A stretch of 64,000 bases of DNA from Hydractinia symbiolongicarpus (taxonomy: Eukaryota > Cnidaria > Hydrozoa > Anthoathecata > Hydractiniidae): contig NC_079877.1 in NCBI RefSeq assembly GCF_029227915.1, positions 12,647,351 to 12,711,350 of the forward strand, read 5' to 3'. Both the position numbers and the translations under genes were made by a program. Shown piece after piece: positions 11,928 to 25,796 of this stretch. Every line of letters begins with the position of its first letter. Positions within the stretch are counted from its first letter, which is position 1. Below the pieces are notes generated by a model that did not search any database, was not told where the DNA came from, and saw nothing but the letters and a program-made list of their open reading frames with translations.

Positions 11928-14900
11928 ATGGTAGAAATGCAATCCTGTTTATATATATTAATTCTCTCTTCACTATTATCATGTATTTATGGTCAAAACA
12001 ACACACAATCAGATGGTATTGGAAAACGATTTAGATTATGTGACGATCATTCACATTGTAACAACAATGGACTTTGTTATCAAGATTCAGTAATAGAAAC
12101 AAGTAAATTTTGCAGGTATAATACATTGTCAAATAATTCAACCTTTAAAACTTTTGGAAAACCATAGAAGGCTTTGAAGATTCATAGGTGCAACTAAATA
12201 TAGGTTTGGATCTTAAGACTTAAAAGAGAACTTTTAGGAAGGACTAAAACGTAAAAAAATTCTCCTTGATTCAATTTGCCTTTATTTTTCTTTACTTGAC
12301 AAAGCTTTTGAAAAACATCAATGGTTAACCAGGAAGAAACAGAAATATATTTCAAGCTTTCAAAAACGTCTTCAAGTACTAAGGCTAATTTTATAACATT
12401 TTCCTTGTTTACGATTGCTGAAATTTGTACAATTCTACTCAGATATGTACAAAATATAATATAAAAGCAACCAACCAATAATCAACTAATGCTTGAACAG
12501 AAAATTTTTAAATAAATAACTTTGAGTGCTGGGCTAAACCTTAGTTGCTTTTAAAAGAAACGCGTAGACAAACATATGTCTTTCTTAATCGTACGTTCTT
12601 AATCTTTCTCGATACACTTAGCCAGTTAAATTTGTCACTATCAGAAAGTAATTATGAAGGTGGAATTTGTAGTATGTATTTATTAAACAATTTCTTTTTA
12701 TAGCTGCAATCAGGAGTATTACGGATTCACATGTGACAAAAACACTGGTAAGTAGAAACTAATTCTATTTATTCAACACACGAGATAAACCAACCACGAG
12801 CTAACTCCAACACTCGCTGTTTCGACATTCCTCTAATTCCAATACTGTTAAACAATTTTCTCAGTCGCAAGTTCATTGTCATTCCACCTTTTATTTCTGA
12901 AGTCAAATATTTGTTTTTGGAACACGTTTACCTTTACCACAGTTGCTTTAAATAGCATGTGTGTTCCCTTCCTCGCTGGTGTTTTAGTTAGCCTGGTTTT
13001 AAACGTACCAAGCACTTGTATTCAACACTCTCGCTGTATGCAAGTTCTTCTACTGACTACCTTGAAATTTAATAGTGAATTTTCCCAAACTTTTCTTTGA
13101 AGTAAAATTGAACTTTTCTCACACGTATAAAGGTGTTAAAAACATTATATAACAGGTTATACCCGCTAACAACTTTGACCGCATTAACGTGTGATTAAAA
13201 AAGCGGCCAGGCTAATTAGAACACATTGTCAATATATTTTACGCATGGACTTGATTAGTTCACGCTAAAGTTCACACTTTTATAAGTCAGTTGAGTTTAT
13301 TCGAAGTCAGTTGTCCTTCAGAACATAACTCGTCCACATATATTCTTTAAAGTCTTTTATTTATTTAGCAATGGACGATAAAATAATATATGGGTTAGCA
13401 AGTTTATGTGTACTGCTGGTTATCGCCTTGCTTATAACAATCTACTTGTTGTGCAGAAGAACAAGGTGTGTGTTTGTGTTTTATTTTTTATATAATTTTC
13501 AATACACTTATATTTTTATAAGCCAAACAGGTTGTAAGTAATTGTATCACAACGTACAGCACTAAGATTGCTAAGCAATTTTCAGATTTTATGCAACAAT
13601 TAATGCTGCCTTGAGCCAAGATTTTAAAAATAGTTTATACCAAAATTAAAGCCTTAAATGTTCCGTTTTCCATAGATATTCTTTTCAAGGAACACTTCTT
13701 TTCCTTTTCCTGCCTTTAAATCGAATAATTATTTCTTGTGTGGGCATTTTAAATTTAATCTAAAATAAATAAAACGCTTGCGAGTGAAATCGGGTAATTG
13801 TTAACAGAGTGCTTAACATTACTGTATAATAAAAGCTACCACGAACCTTTAGTGCCAATTTAAATAATACTTTAATGTACTAGATCAACAGTCAAGTTGC
13901 CATGCCAATAAAATACGCGTCACATTTCCAATCAGCTTTGTTAGTTTCTAAGGGTAACAATCGCATATATTTTTTTCCGGCGGCAGCAATTCGCGACTGT
14001 TTTCAAAATACAGGAAGGATATCGGTGCGATTTCTGACAATTGGTAGTTAAAAGCAGTCTAATAAAAAAAATTTTCTCCAATTTTTAAAAAATTTCGATA
14101 GAACCTACGAGATGGTAGTTTTAAAAAAAAGATTTACTAAAGGACTTATTTCCATAATCTGAAACAATATATGACGTAACGAACTCAGTATAGCAGTACG
14201 CCTCAGCCTTAGTTTCCTCACTCACATCGTTAAACTTTTTATAACCTAATTACTGAAATGCCGGCATCCGACGTAAATTATTTATGTCATGAGTATTATT
14301 TCGTTCACTATCAATGTAAGTCAGCATCCGATGACAGGAAACGGACCAATATTATTCAAGAGTTTTTTTGTCACCCAAAGTAAGATGAGCTTGCAACAAC
14401 GTGGTCAGATAATAAGTTTTGTATCTTATATGCACGCATTCTCTAAGCTCATTAAAACAAAAACCATTTTTCCGCCTTTACTAACACCAAAAATGTCAAC
14501 ACAAAATGTGACATAATCTATACAATATATATTACATAAGCCCCCCAAATCCATACTATCCATTTACAAAGGTTTTTTGTTTTCGAGTTAATTATAAAAG
14601 CTGATAACTTTAATGAGATCAAACTGTTCAAATATTATGTAACAAATATGTGACATTCCACACGATGAGTAAAATCTAAAATCCAGCAAGGTTATTTCGC
14701 AGATGTTGAAAACACGGACATTTTGAGAGCACGTGTTGAAACCAGTTAAGTTTATATAACTTGTTAAGTTATATAAATCGCTAATTTGAAAATGACGCAA
14801 TTAAGTTCGACGGAAGTGTCATATACTATCATTTAAGAATAATTTAAAAAGAAACAAAGCTTTGAATTACTGCGAATTAAAAACAAAATGAAAATAATAG

Positions 14901-16361
14901 CAAGGACCAAATTTCACTAACTTTCACTAAAAAAGCACATGGAATTTTGCAATATAGAATTAGGGTCGAAAGAAATTGAAGAATAAATAAAAATTCTTTA
15001 AAATACATTAACATAAAAGAAAAATTTCAGGCTAAACATAAATAAGAAAAAGACGACGAAAAAGACCCAGGCTAAAGCCAAATTTTGGTTCTTAAAAACG
15101 TTTGTAGCACGTACTTTGACTTGTTAGGCTCCTTGCATAAAAACAGTTATCATAAATTTGTGGCGCAGGTAAATAAGCTAGCAAAATAATAAAAACAAGA
15201 ATTCTATTCCTTTTTTATAGAAAAGAAATTGACGATGCATCCATACAAAAAGAAAATTTTAATGGCATGCTTACTACGAAGCCTGCCAGTCCAATGTACT
15301 CTCACCATACATTCCTGGAACTAGACAGAAAAACTTCCGTCGCAAGCTCGAACGGTAATTTGCCGAATGAAAATGTACAGAACGGTCATGCGTTTGACAT
15401 CAAAGATGGCGGACTCTCTGAAAACACTTCCAACACCTTTCAAGCACCAGATCTGAACGACGACAAAGATTCTATAAAAAAGGAAGAAGATGAAGAAAAG
15501 ATAGAAGAAAAAGATGTTATTGTAAACATTGAAGTTGAAGAAAAAGATGTTAAGACGACACCACCACCTAAGAATTTACATGTTGACTCCACCATTAAAG
15601 TAACACCTAATGAGAAGCCACGACGAAATGATTACGAGCAAGACAGTGTATCAGCTTACTCTATGAGTGAAAGTGCTCATAACTTGATACCACCAAAATA
15701 TCCTAGAAGACCGACAAGTCAGGATGGGTCAGACAGCGAGCAAAACATGGATGCCATATATCAAGAATACTACGCTGCACGGGCTGCTTATACCGCCCCA
15801 AGAACTCAGTTGCGGTACGAACCAGAATTAGTTGTTCGCGACAGAAGAATACCAAGATCTCCTGACGCTTACGAACGATCTTTGTCTCCGATTTACAACA
15901 GAGGTCCAGCATCGCCAAACGACAGAAGAATATCTGTGTCACCAAGTGAGAGGAGCATGCCTATTTCACCTACCAGACAAGCTAGACACCGACCAATGTC
16001 ACCAGGTTACGATGTGCAACTCCATCCTGTACATGCAGCACGTGGGTATGCCACCAATCCTCGTAATCAAAATCGACACCATATGGTACACCACCAGCGC
16101 AGAGACGTCCGAGGTAGAAAGATGAGCGATTATACCGACGCCAACGGCAGAGCAAGAAGTATGGGTGATTTAAGTTACTTAGGTATGGAGCCCGATTACA
16201 GACGCCGAGCCAGAAGTGTCGACGACCTAGACAACATAAGCTACGCATCTAGCGTGGAAAACATCCACACTGGACGAGTAACGCGAGTGTCACCAAAAGC
16301 CGCCATGCAAGCTAGAAGCCCAAGAGGACGTGGAATATGGGCGCGAAGTGGCGAGTATTAA
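11928..16361 (+). CDS. Single-EGF transmembrane protein with long cytoplasmic tail (four coding exons)
   Basis: Coding exons are 11928-12115, 12704-12747, 13369-13465 and 15221-16361. The phases join (2, 1, 2) to give 489 aa. Residues 1-22 are a signal peptide. Residues 38-73 are one EGF domain with cysteines at 38, 44, 50, 62, 64 and 73 (spacing 5, 5, 11, 1, 8). Residues 82-105 form the membrane segment, followed by CRRTR. The roughly 380-residue tail is rich in Ser-Pro (SLSP, SVSP, PISP, PMSP) and basic, and it has RARSMGDL and RARSVDDL, which look like 14-3-3 or basophilic-kinase sites. It is predicted to sit in the plasma membrane with the EGF domain outside. The layout resembles membrane-bound EGF-family ligands such as neuregulins or TGF-alpha, but orthology cannot be claimed. 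Only eight residues separate the last EGF cysteine from the membrane. The domain reading is firm; the role is inference. Confidence 0.85.
13466..15220. other. Intron 3 of the EGF-domain gene
   Basis: This is non-coding and AT-rich. It holds a perfect 12-bp inverted repeat around a 3-base loop at 14751-14777 (TTTATATAACTT arms). Nothing else stands out. Confidence 0.6.
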
Positions 16362-16540
16362 AACTAAAATCGATTAGGTGACGTGTAAATTTTTTAAAAA
16401 TTTAGTTAATTTATGAAATTACATATAAATATTAGAAGTTTTGTAAAGCGAACAGTAAGAAGAAGTAGAAATTCAGAAACTTGATTCTATATTGATATTA
16501 ACCAAATTATTTGCCAGCTCGTGAAAAAAACACAAAAATC

Positions 16541-16546
16541 AATAAA
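16541..16546 (+). terminator. Polyadenylation signal of the EGF-domain gene
   Basis: AATAAA lies 180 bases after the stop codon. It is the first canonical signal in the 3' flank; no transcript evidence is available. Confidence 0.5.
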
Positions 16547-16559
16547 AATATATATCGCA

Positions 16560-17700
16560 ATTGCTTCCTTCGGCAAACAATACGTTTTCGTGCATTCTTA
16601 AAGACGCATTGATGAAAGCAACACAACTATATTACATAAGGGGCTCTTTATAATGCTAGTAAAAAAGAAAAGTTTTTTCATTAACTATAAATATATGAAA
16701 TATAATATTATTGTTATAAATATTGTTTTATTTAGTGGAAACATTTTAATTTAGACGTTGTTTTAACTTTTATTTTTTGTTGATAAACAGTATTTATGTA
16801 TTATAAAAGGAAAAAAAAGCATTAAAATATTGTCTCATATCTCATTGTTTGATTACAAGCGAAACTTCACCTTCCTTTGTAATGGCGGTAAAGGGAATTT
16901 ACACCTAAAGGTGCTTTTTTAATTATTAATTATTTAAGGAAAAAAAGAAAAAAGCACATAAACAAGCCTCACACGATCTCGACAAATTGCAACAGGGACT
17001 TGTGTAAATTCGTGCAACAAAAAAATAAGAATTTTTTATCATGAAAAAACTGGACTGCGACCTAATTAAGTTTAAAACATCACTTCCTGCTGACTTTATT
17101 GACCTTCCTGAACAAGTTTTCATTAGAGTGACGCAGCTTTTTTATTCAATTTTTCATCAAACTTTAGAAGTCGAACCATTAACTTTTCTGAATTTGAATA
17201 AAACAAGTTTGTGCAAATGTTAAAACGTAGTGCAAACAGACCAAAACAAAACAAAACAACCTAAAAAAGAATAAAAGCTATAATGTGGTCAGTGATTTAG
17301 ATCCAGAGAATATTATATAATCATTTCGGTTTACAGGATTTCCTCTTCTAAACAAGCTAGTGTTGTTTAATTCTTAAAGGTTAAAAAAGCGCAGTGTTTT
17401 CTATTCAAAATAAAAACAAAAATAAAAATATGTGAACTATCAATAAAAATTTTAACTAAAAATGTTACTATTAGAAAATAAATTTTAAAATCAATACAAT
17501 TTTGTAGGTACATTGCTAACCTTCTGCTTCTCCTCTGATTGGTGCTTTTATGAGGGAGGGTGGGTTTTCTAAGGGCCATCATTTAATGCAGCGCATGCTT
17601 ATGAGATAAAATACAGTTTATATGAAGTTTCTTTCTAATTAACTTCTGTAGAATTTACAATTTTGAAAAACAGATAAATATATAAAAGTTACACTTGGCA
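16560..17700. other. Intergenic, AT-rich
   Basis: This lies between the 3' end of the EGF-domain gene and the worn IAH1 exon copy. I see no gene, RNA or clear repeat. Confidence 0.5.
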
Positions 17701-17705
17701 AACAT

Positions 17706-17909
17706 TTTACGTGTTACCTGAATCTGTGTGGCTTTTAAATGTTGTTGCATTTTCTGCAACAGATTTATTTCTGGGCTGCTATGGTCAATCGATGAGAATT
17801 TGGATATATAAAGTTTTTTGCATAGATTGCATCTAGAACTTCATTCAGCTTGTATATCCAAGTCGTTTATGTGAAAAGTGTGATCCATCGACAAGCAAAT
17901 TTTCCGCTT
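17706..17909 (-). pseudogene. Decayed duplicate of the last exon of IAH1
   Basis: On the minus strand this stretch mirrors the real IAH1 terminal exon at 19214-19381, including the acceptor tract, the VDGxHFSxK catalytic block and the IYA...IYP tail. It is not usable. One base is missing right after the acceptor, and about seven bases are lost after the GY(T/V) codons, so the catalytic block and the tail sit in different frames. Flanking sequence on both sides is also similar to the flanks of the real exon, so a larger segment was duplicated. It lies about 1.4 kb downstream of the functional exon in the same orientation. Confidence 0.8.
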
Positions 17910-19213
17910 CTAAATTAAATGTATTTGAGTTTATCTATGTACTATCTTTTTAGCAAAAAAATTTCCTCAAAAAATTATTCTTTCCTTGAATATTCAATTT
18001 TATCAAACAATTATTGTACATTTTAATATGATGCCTTTTAAACGAAATATCAACCTATTAACAACCATAAAATTTTTGTGCCAAAAAGGTCAACGAATAA
18101 AAAATCATGTGAAAATAGATGTTAACAATTTTAATCGTTTTTTTTCTCTACAATTGCGCAATTGCGATATTAAAAGTCATTATACAAAAAAATAAATTTC
18201 TTATATCCATGATGTTGCACTGGAAAGCGATTTTAATTTTATTCTTTCTGCAGTGCTTTATTTCCATGCAAAGCTAATCTTTTAGATATACGATCAAACC
18301 ATTAAGGTTTTTATATGCCATACAATCAACACAATCCTGAATACATGACCATTTGTTTTTTTACTTGTGACTTTAAAGCTACACAATTTATGAACATATT
18401 TTAAGTTCCCTGTTATTGCAAAAGAATGTGTAGAACTGTCATATGACAAAGTAAAATATGGCATGTAAGTTATGCATTTTTTTGCTAGTGATATTGTATA
18501 TTATACTGCACCTGCTCTGAATTTGATATCTTATGCTCATTTATTTTAACTATTTCTACTATTTCAACTATCATTCACTCTTTCCTCAAATAATTATTTT
18601 TTACTGACAGTATTAAATAATACCTTACTCATTCGCACATCTACTTTTGCGCACACCAAGTTCACATTTAATTGTTTAATTGTTATTTCAAAAAAGATAC
18701 TTTATGAGCACAACAATGTATTGTACATCTTTCGAAAATTAAAAGCTTGCAAAATATTACCCTTATCTTTAACCAAGAAATAGCTTTTTATGGTTAATAG
18801 GTTCTTAAAAGCTTCAACAATGTTAGATTTATGCCAACAGTACTAATGCTATTTTATTTTTAACTGTGTTTGATATTACGGTACTTTATATCACATTTCA
18901 GTCACACACTAATCTTCATGCACTTTCTGTTGAATGAGCAAAATATTAGCATTTTAGCACAACTAATTGTACATGTAATGGTTCTATGCAATAATTAGAC
19001 ATGCACAAGTAAATTAAGGTATTTGTGCAAATATTACCATATAGGTTATTTATTTTTTTAATATTTTTATGGCATCTTAATAAGTCATTAAAAAAACAAA
19101 TGCTTTTTGTTATATGTAAATTTTTAAGACATAAATAAATAAAATTATATACTCTTAAAAAGCGTATTACCTGTTACTTGTATCTGTTAGGGTTTCACAT
19201 GTTTCCACATTCA
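17910..19213. other. Spacer between IAH1 and its decayed exon copy
   Basis: This is AT-rich and non-coding. Fragments such as TTCCTCAAATAATTATTTT recur here and at about 19465, remnants of the local duplication. A minus-strand AATAAA (plus TTTATT near 19050) could be the IAH1 poly(A) signal. Confidence 0.45.
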
Positions 19214-22200
19214 CTACAACAAATCCTTTTCTGGCTGTTGATGGTCAATCAATGAAAAATCAGGATATATAAATTTTCTATTTGCATAGATTGAATCTAA
19301 AACTTCTTTCAGCTTATAAAACACATATGAATGTCCTTTCTGTGAAAAGTGTAATCCATCAACAAAAAAACTTCTCCATTCCTAAATTAAAATTTAATTA
19401 GATTAATTAGATTGGATTCCCAGGAAGATTTTATGTCATTATTTTTTATTTATAATATTGTTTTCCTCAAATAATTATTTTACATTTTAATATAATTAAC
19501 CTTTTGTGTCATTTCTATAAATAAACTAACTTTTAACCCATCAAACTTGGTTTACAATTGGAACTGAACATAAATTACTATTTGAATAGCATATCAAATT
19601 TCTAACAATAATTAATTCATCAACTCATTAAAGTAATACCAACGTAAACTTTGGGCAAATAGATAAATTATGTACTGTAAAGGAACTAAATTTTGCGGAA
19701 CTAAAGTTTGCAGGAATTTAATTTAATGGACGAGTAGGTGCATTTTTTTTTTCGATGGGAATTAAAGTTCACAGATAACCAAATGGAGAAAATTTTATAG
19801 GAATTTTCTAGCAAATTTAATATAAATTAGTGAAATTCACAAAAAATATATTTAAAATATATCTAAAACTGAGCAAATAAAAAAAAAAAATTTTTGTAAA
19901 TCAAATGTAAAATACAAACATTTTGGAGGTATGATATTGTATAATATAAAATTAAATATTGCAGACAGCTTTTGTAAACAGTGAAATTTAGTTAATTTTA
20001 ATAGTTTTTGTTCATAGTCATGTTAACTAAAGCATTTGATCACATAATTCAGAAATATTACTTACCTATTCTTTAAAACAGTTAGAAAAACAGTCCAAGT
20101 AAGCTCCTTGTCATTGCTACTTTCAATCCCAGCAATTTTGTGTGTGTGTAATGATTTCACAACCCACAAGGTCAAGGTGCAAAAAATCATACACTTTACA
20201 ATCCCATATACGTGTGAACAACCTGTTTGGATTTTTTTTTGTAGTAAAATAAGCAGTACAATTGGAGGTTTGCGCTGCCAACAAACACAATACAATCTCA
20301 TAGAAAAATGCTATTTTTTCTAATGCCAAGAAAGTAATAAATAAATAAAAAAAGGACTCTTGAAACATTGTTGCTGGCTTGACTCACTTTATGTGCAATA
20401 TTTTTGTATGCTTTTATGCAAATGTCAAAAAAAATTACAAAAAAAATTATTAAAGAGAGATAGTTTAAAAATAAAGTGCTTATTAAATTATGCATATCAA
20501 ATATACTTAGGGGACTGTCGTTTTAAGCTATTTTAAAATAATAAGTTCAATATGATATTTGAGTTAATTTAAGATGTGTTCGTGTTCTCATAAAATTTTG
20601 ACCACTATTAGCTGAACTATATGTAAGTCATAAAAAAACCCAAAAAAAACACAGCCAATTTCGTAGTACCTTTAAATTCTGTAGTTAGCATTAAATGAGT
20701 GGCACCAGACATTGACATCTTCAGTTTAGGATAATAATATGGAGACAAAGCTTTTTTAGTCATTTTTTAAATACGGAAAAAAGTGCCAAACTATTAAAGC
20801 TATATATTGCTGGTAGGCTGCAAAGTTGCTACTTTGCATACATATAGGCCAGGTAGACAAGAAAGAGCATTTAAATTTTGCTAGTCACATACTCTAGCGC
20901 ACCCCCACAAGAAAAATACACATAGAAACCATGAAGACACCAAAATTTGTCCCATGTCAACATTTAAAGTAAGATTGTGAAACTTTGCAACAGTTTTGTC
21001 CTTCTGAAAGTTCAATAGTTGAGATTATTACAACATTCACCTGATTTGTTAACATGTCATTAAATAAATCCACAAAGGTAAGGTTGTGCATGTCAGCTAC
21101 TCTTTTGCATACATCCACGTATTTTGGGAGATTGGAATTAAAATTTGCACATGGTTTATCTACAATATAAAATAAAAACATTATCATCATCATCATCATC
21201 ATCATTCTTGGCTTAACGTCCGTTTTCCATGCTAGCATGGGTTGGACAGGGTATATTAATGACCCTCTTCCAATCTGATCTAGACTGTGTTAGATCTAAA
21301 CTCAACTTCCTCTGTATCAAGTCTATCCTTATAACCTCCTGCAATATTATTATATTACCAATTAAAAAAGAAAAAGCTTTACATATTCACACATTTCAGC
21401 CCTCTAAATTAGTCGTTTGAGTCAGCACTTTGCCAAGGTGAGAAAATGAAGTGTTAACAGTTTTAAATATCATCGGCAAAACTTGGGAATATCTATATTA
21501 TAATACCTGTATACATCTGTCTGTCACGCAAAATGGTAGCTTAGCTGCACAATAGCGAGAAGCACGCAATGGGGTATAAAAAGGACGGACGAATCCGTGG
21601 ATTTTCCACTGGCTAACGACTAGTTTTCATGTAATTAAGCGAATTAAATAGATTGTTACAAAAACTTTTAACATTATCTAAAAAAAGAATAAAATCTTTT
21701 ATCTTTATTATAAAGTGATTGCGTTTATCATTCAAGGTTCCTAGTGTTGTGAGCCGCAACTTGAAAAACTAATTAACATGACAGACAATTTAATGAACTT
21801 TAGTAGGCTATTCGGTCTAGAAGTATCACAACAAAATTGAGAAAAAAGTACTTCTTTAAAGAATTGTCAGCTAGAAGCTTCTGATGATATCTGTGGGTGG
21901 ACGAAAGGACCAGCTAGACATAGACAGACCTGGTGGTGGAATAATGAGGTTGACCAGTGTATAAAAGAAAAGAGGAAATTTTGGAAAGAGTGGAAGTCAG
22001 GTGGTAAAAAAAATATTTACTTAGAAGCTAAGCGTCGTGCTCGTACAGCAGTGTATAAGGCAAAATCAGAAGCAGAGAGAAACAGATTTGCAGATGTGTT
22101 AGGAAGGGAAGACCAACGCAATGAGGTATTCAAGATAGCAAACCAAATGAAGAAGACTAATCAAGATGTTGTAGGTGAGAAGTGTATACGTAATGATGAA

Positions 22201-25200
22201 GGTATTTTGGCTAGCACAGAGGAGGAGAAAAGGGTAGTTTGGAAGAATTATTATCAGAGGTTGCTTAACACTGAGTTTGATTGGGATGAGAATAATTTGT
22301 TTGATGATGATGTTGTAAAAGGGCCAGCTATGCAGATCAAGACAGAATGGGTAGTGGAGGCTATTAGGAAATTGAAGATTGACAAGGCTGCGGGAGTATC
22401 AGGTATTGTTGCAGAGATAGTAAAAGCATCTGGATATTTTAGAGTTGAGCTTATTACAAGTCTTGCTAATCAGATTGCAAAGGATGGTGCTATTCCGAGT
22501 GGGTGGCAGTCGAGAGTAATAGTGAATTGTTTCAAGGGTGATGCATTAGAAAGAGGTAACTATAGAGGTTTAAAGTTGCTTGATCAAGTAATGAAAGTTA
22601 TTGAAAGAGTGATTGATAAGTTACTTAGAGAAAGAATTGATATAGATAAAATGCAATTTGGTTTTGTTCTAGGGTGTGGCACTACAGATGCAATACTTTT
22701 AATCAGACAGCTTCAGGAAATGTATTTAAGAAAGAGAAAGAATCTCTATTTTGCCTTTGTGGATTTAGAGAAAGCTTTTGATAGAGTGCCACGTAAAGTT
22801 ATTTGGTGGGCTATGAGAAAATTAGGTGTGGATGAGTGGCTAGTTACGATGGTACAGTCTATGTACAGCAATACTAGAAGTCATGTTAGGATAATGATTC
22901 ACTTAGTGATGAACTTAGTGTAAATGTTGGTGTACATCAGGGTTCTGTACTTAGTCCTTTGAGTGGAACAGCCTCAACATAGTAAAGGATTTGAGGCTAT
23001 TGCTAACCCTAATTTTAAGGATTGCAGCATGTCCAATAAAATTTAAAACTTTTATTACAAAATTTTAGGAAAAGTGGTTCTGGTCAACATTATATAAAAT
23101 TTTTAACTCACTTTTTTTATCCCATAGCCATTTCCCCCATGCAACATCGTCAACAGGTGGTGGACTCATCAAAACAATGTTTTTTACATTATTCTCCTTC
23201 AGAGCCTTTACAATATTCTGTATATTTTGCTCAAACTTTTTAATAGGAACATGACGATTGTCAAGTTTTTCATCAACAGAGTCATTTGATCCAAGAAGTA
23301 TCACGGCTGTCTCGATAGTTCCTTTTGGCTGATTATCATTCTGAAGGAGTTCAGGAATCATTAAATTTAAATGATCAGATGTATAACCACTAAAACCACG
23401 TGCTACAACATCACAAATTCTAATAAAAAGAAATCAAAAGATATTTAAGTAGATATTGTATGTCTTTTAAAAAGATTAAATCTACTTGGGTCGAGAACCT
23501 TAAGTATTGCATATTGCATCCACTTGTATATAAGATATAAATACAAATAGAAAGAAGTATAGAACATGAGTCCCATTTGTCCAATAGAACTACTGAAACA
23601 TCTAATTTATTTTTTAAGCTGCTATACAATTTTAATTTTATAAAATACCAATTTACTAGAAATTCATTATTAATTCAAAATGTAAAAAACTTTTGGAACT
23701 TAAAAAAAGATTTGTCTTCTCCTAATTGATTGGTTTTTTTTTTAACACTTTTTATAACAAAATTAGCGAAAAAGTCATGTATTACATTAATGACAAAAAT
23801 TATTCAGAGCTTTAATCACACTTTCTTTTTTGTGTTTCCTAGCATAAGTTGGTGGTTTGGGATATTATCTTGAAGAGTGTTGAAAAAGCCAAGGGAAAGT
23901 ACAGGCCCCGTTGTCTGGAAGCTAAAGGAAGAGATTGTAGCAAGACAATTTAGTGCAAAAGTTCAGCAGTTAACCCACAATGGTCAGTGTGATAGTGACA
24001 ATGTTGAAAGTACTTGGACTACTTTGAAGAATTGTCAGCTAGAAGCTTCTAATGATATCTGTGGGTGGATGAAAGAACCACTAAACATAGACAGACCTGG
24101 TGGTGGAATAACGAGGTTGACCAGTGTATAAAAGAAAAGAGGAAATTTTGGAAAGAGTGGAAGTCAGTTTAATTGGCTGTATTTTTGCATCCAATTTGTA
24201 TAAGGGTAACAGAGGTTTTTTTATTTTTTTAGTGTTTTTACTGTCTATTTTTACTCTAATGTTAAATCGGAGCAATTAAAAATTTCAATGGTTATGATGT
24301 CATAGTTGCTTTAGGTTTCCCATAATATACTCATGGTATATAAACAAAATTAAGACCAGCATGTTAGCAGGTGAATGGAAACTTTGATTTGTTGACCCTG
24401 AGCATGTTTATACATAATAAATTGTTAATATAACAATAGAAAGACAAAAAGACAAAGCATATTCAGTTTTCATATGATTTGCATGAGAAATGCTAAATGA
24501 TTTTTCGTTGAAACTTCACGTAACTCCAGATATAGCTTTTTAAATATTTATTTTTCTTGTCACTCGACTGCCATCTTGGTTATCTTCAACCTTCTTTGTC
24601 ATTAAATATTTTTCATTCTAGCTCCAGTCTTTTTAGTGGCATGTGACCTTGTTATGTATTATTTCAGTAGCGCTTTTTTAATTATTACTGACTGTAAAGC
24701 CAGAACATATATCTTCGTGCGGCAAAGTGAAACGAAAGCTCTCAACGAGGTAAAAAAATATTTACTTAGAAGCTAAGCGTCGTGCTCGTACAGCAGTGTA
24801 TAAGGCAAAATCAGAAGCAGAGAGAAACAGATTTGCAGATGTGTTAAGAAGGGAAGACCAATGCAATGAGGTATTCAAGATAGCAAACCAAATGAAGAAG
24901 ACTAATCAAGATGTTGTAGGTGAGAAGTGTATATGTAATGATGAAGGTATTTTGGCTAGCACAGAGGAGGAGAAAAGGGTAGCTTGGAAGAATTATTATC
25001 AGAGGTTGCTTAACACTGAGTTTGATTGGGATGAGAATAATTTGTCTGATGATGATGTTGTAAAAGGGCCAGCTATGCAGATCAAGACAGAATGGGTAGT
25101 GGAGGCTATTAGGAAATTGAAGATTGACAAGGCTGCGGGAGTATCAGGTATTGTTGCAGAGATAGTAAAAGCATCTGGATTTATTGGAGTTGAGCTTATT

Positions 25201-25762
25201 ACAAGTCTTGCTAATCAGATTGCAAAGGATGGTGCTATTCCAAGTGGGTGGCAGTCGAGAGTAATAGTGAATTGTTTCAAGGGCAAGGGTGATGCATTAG
25301 AAAGAGGTAACTATAGAGGTTTAAAGTTGCTTGATCAAGTAATGAAAGTTATTGAAAGAGTGATTGATAAGTTACTTAGAGAAAGAATTGATATAGATAA
25401 GATGCAATTTAGTTTTGTTCTAGGGTGTGGCACTACAGATGCAATACTTTTAATCAGACAGCTTCAGGAAATGTATTTAAGAAAGAGAAAGAATCTCTAT
25501 TTTGCCTTTGTGGATTTAGAGAAAGCTTTTGATAGAGTGCCACGTAAAGTTATTTGGTGGGCTCTGAGAAAATTAGGTGTGGATGAGTGGCTAGTTACGA
25601 TGGTACAGTCTATGTACAGCAATCCTAGAAGTCATGTTAGGATAATGATTCACTTAGTGATGAACTTAGTGTAAATGTTGGTGTACATCAGGGTTCTGTA
25701 CTTAGTCCTTTGAGTGGAACAGCATGCAAGCATGGAAAACGGACGTTAAGCTGAGAATGACA

Positions 25763-25796
<34 letters not shown>

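Noticed and set aside
15703-16248. Open frames on other strands and frames within the tail exon of the EGF gene
   Set aside because: They overlap a well-supported coding exon and have no recognisable content.
21000-21238. A 93-codon minus-strand protein with a methionine run
   Set aside because: The methionine run is the GAT-type repeat tail read in frame. Only the middle part (21041-21159) is coding, as IAH1 exon 4.
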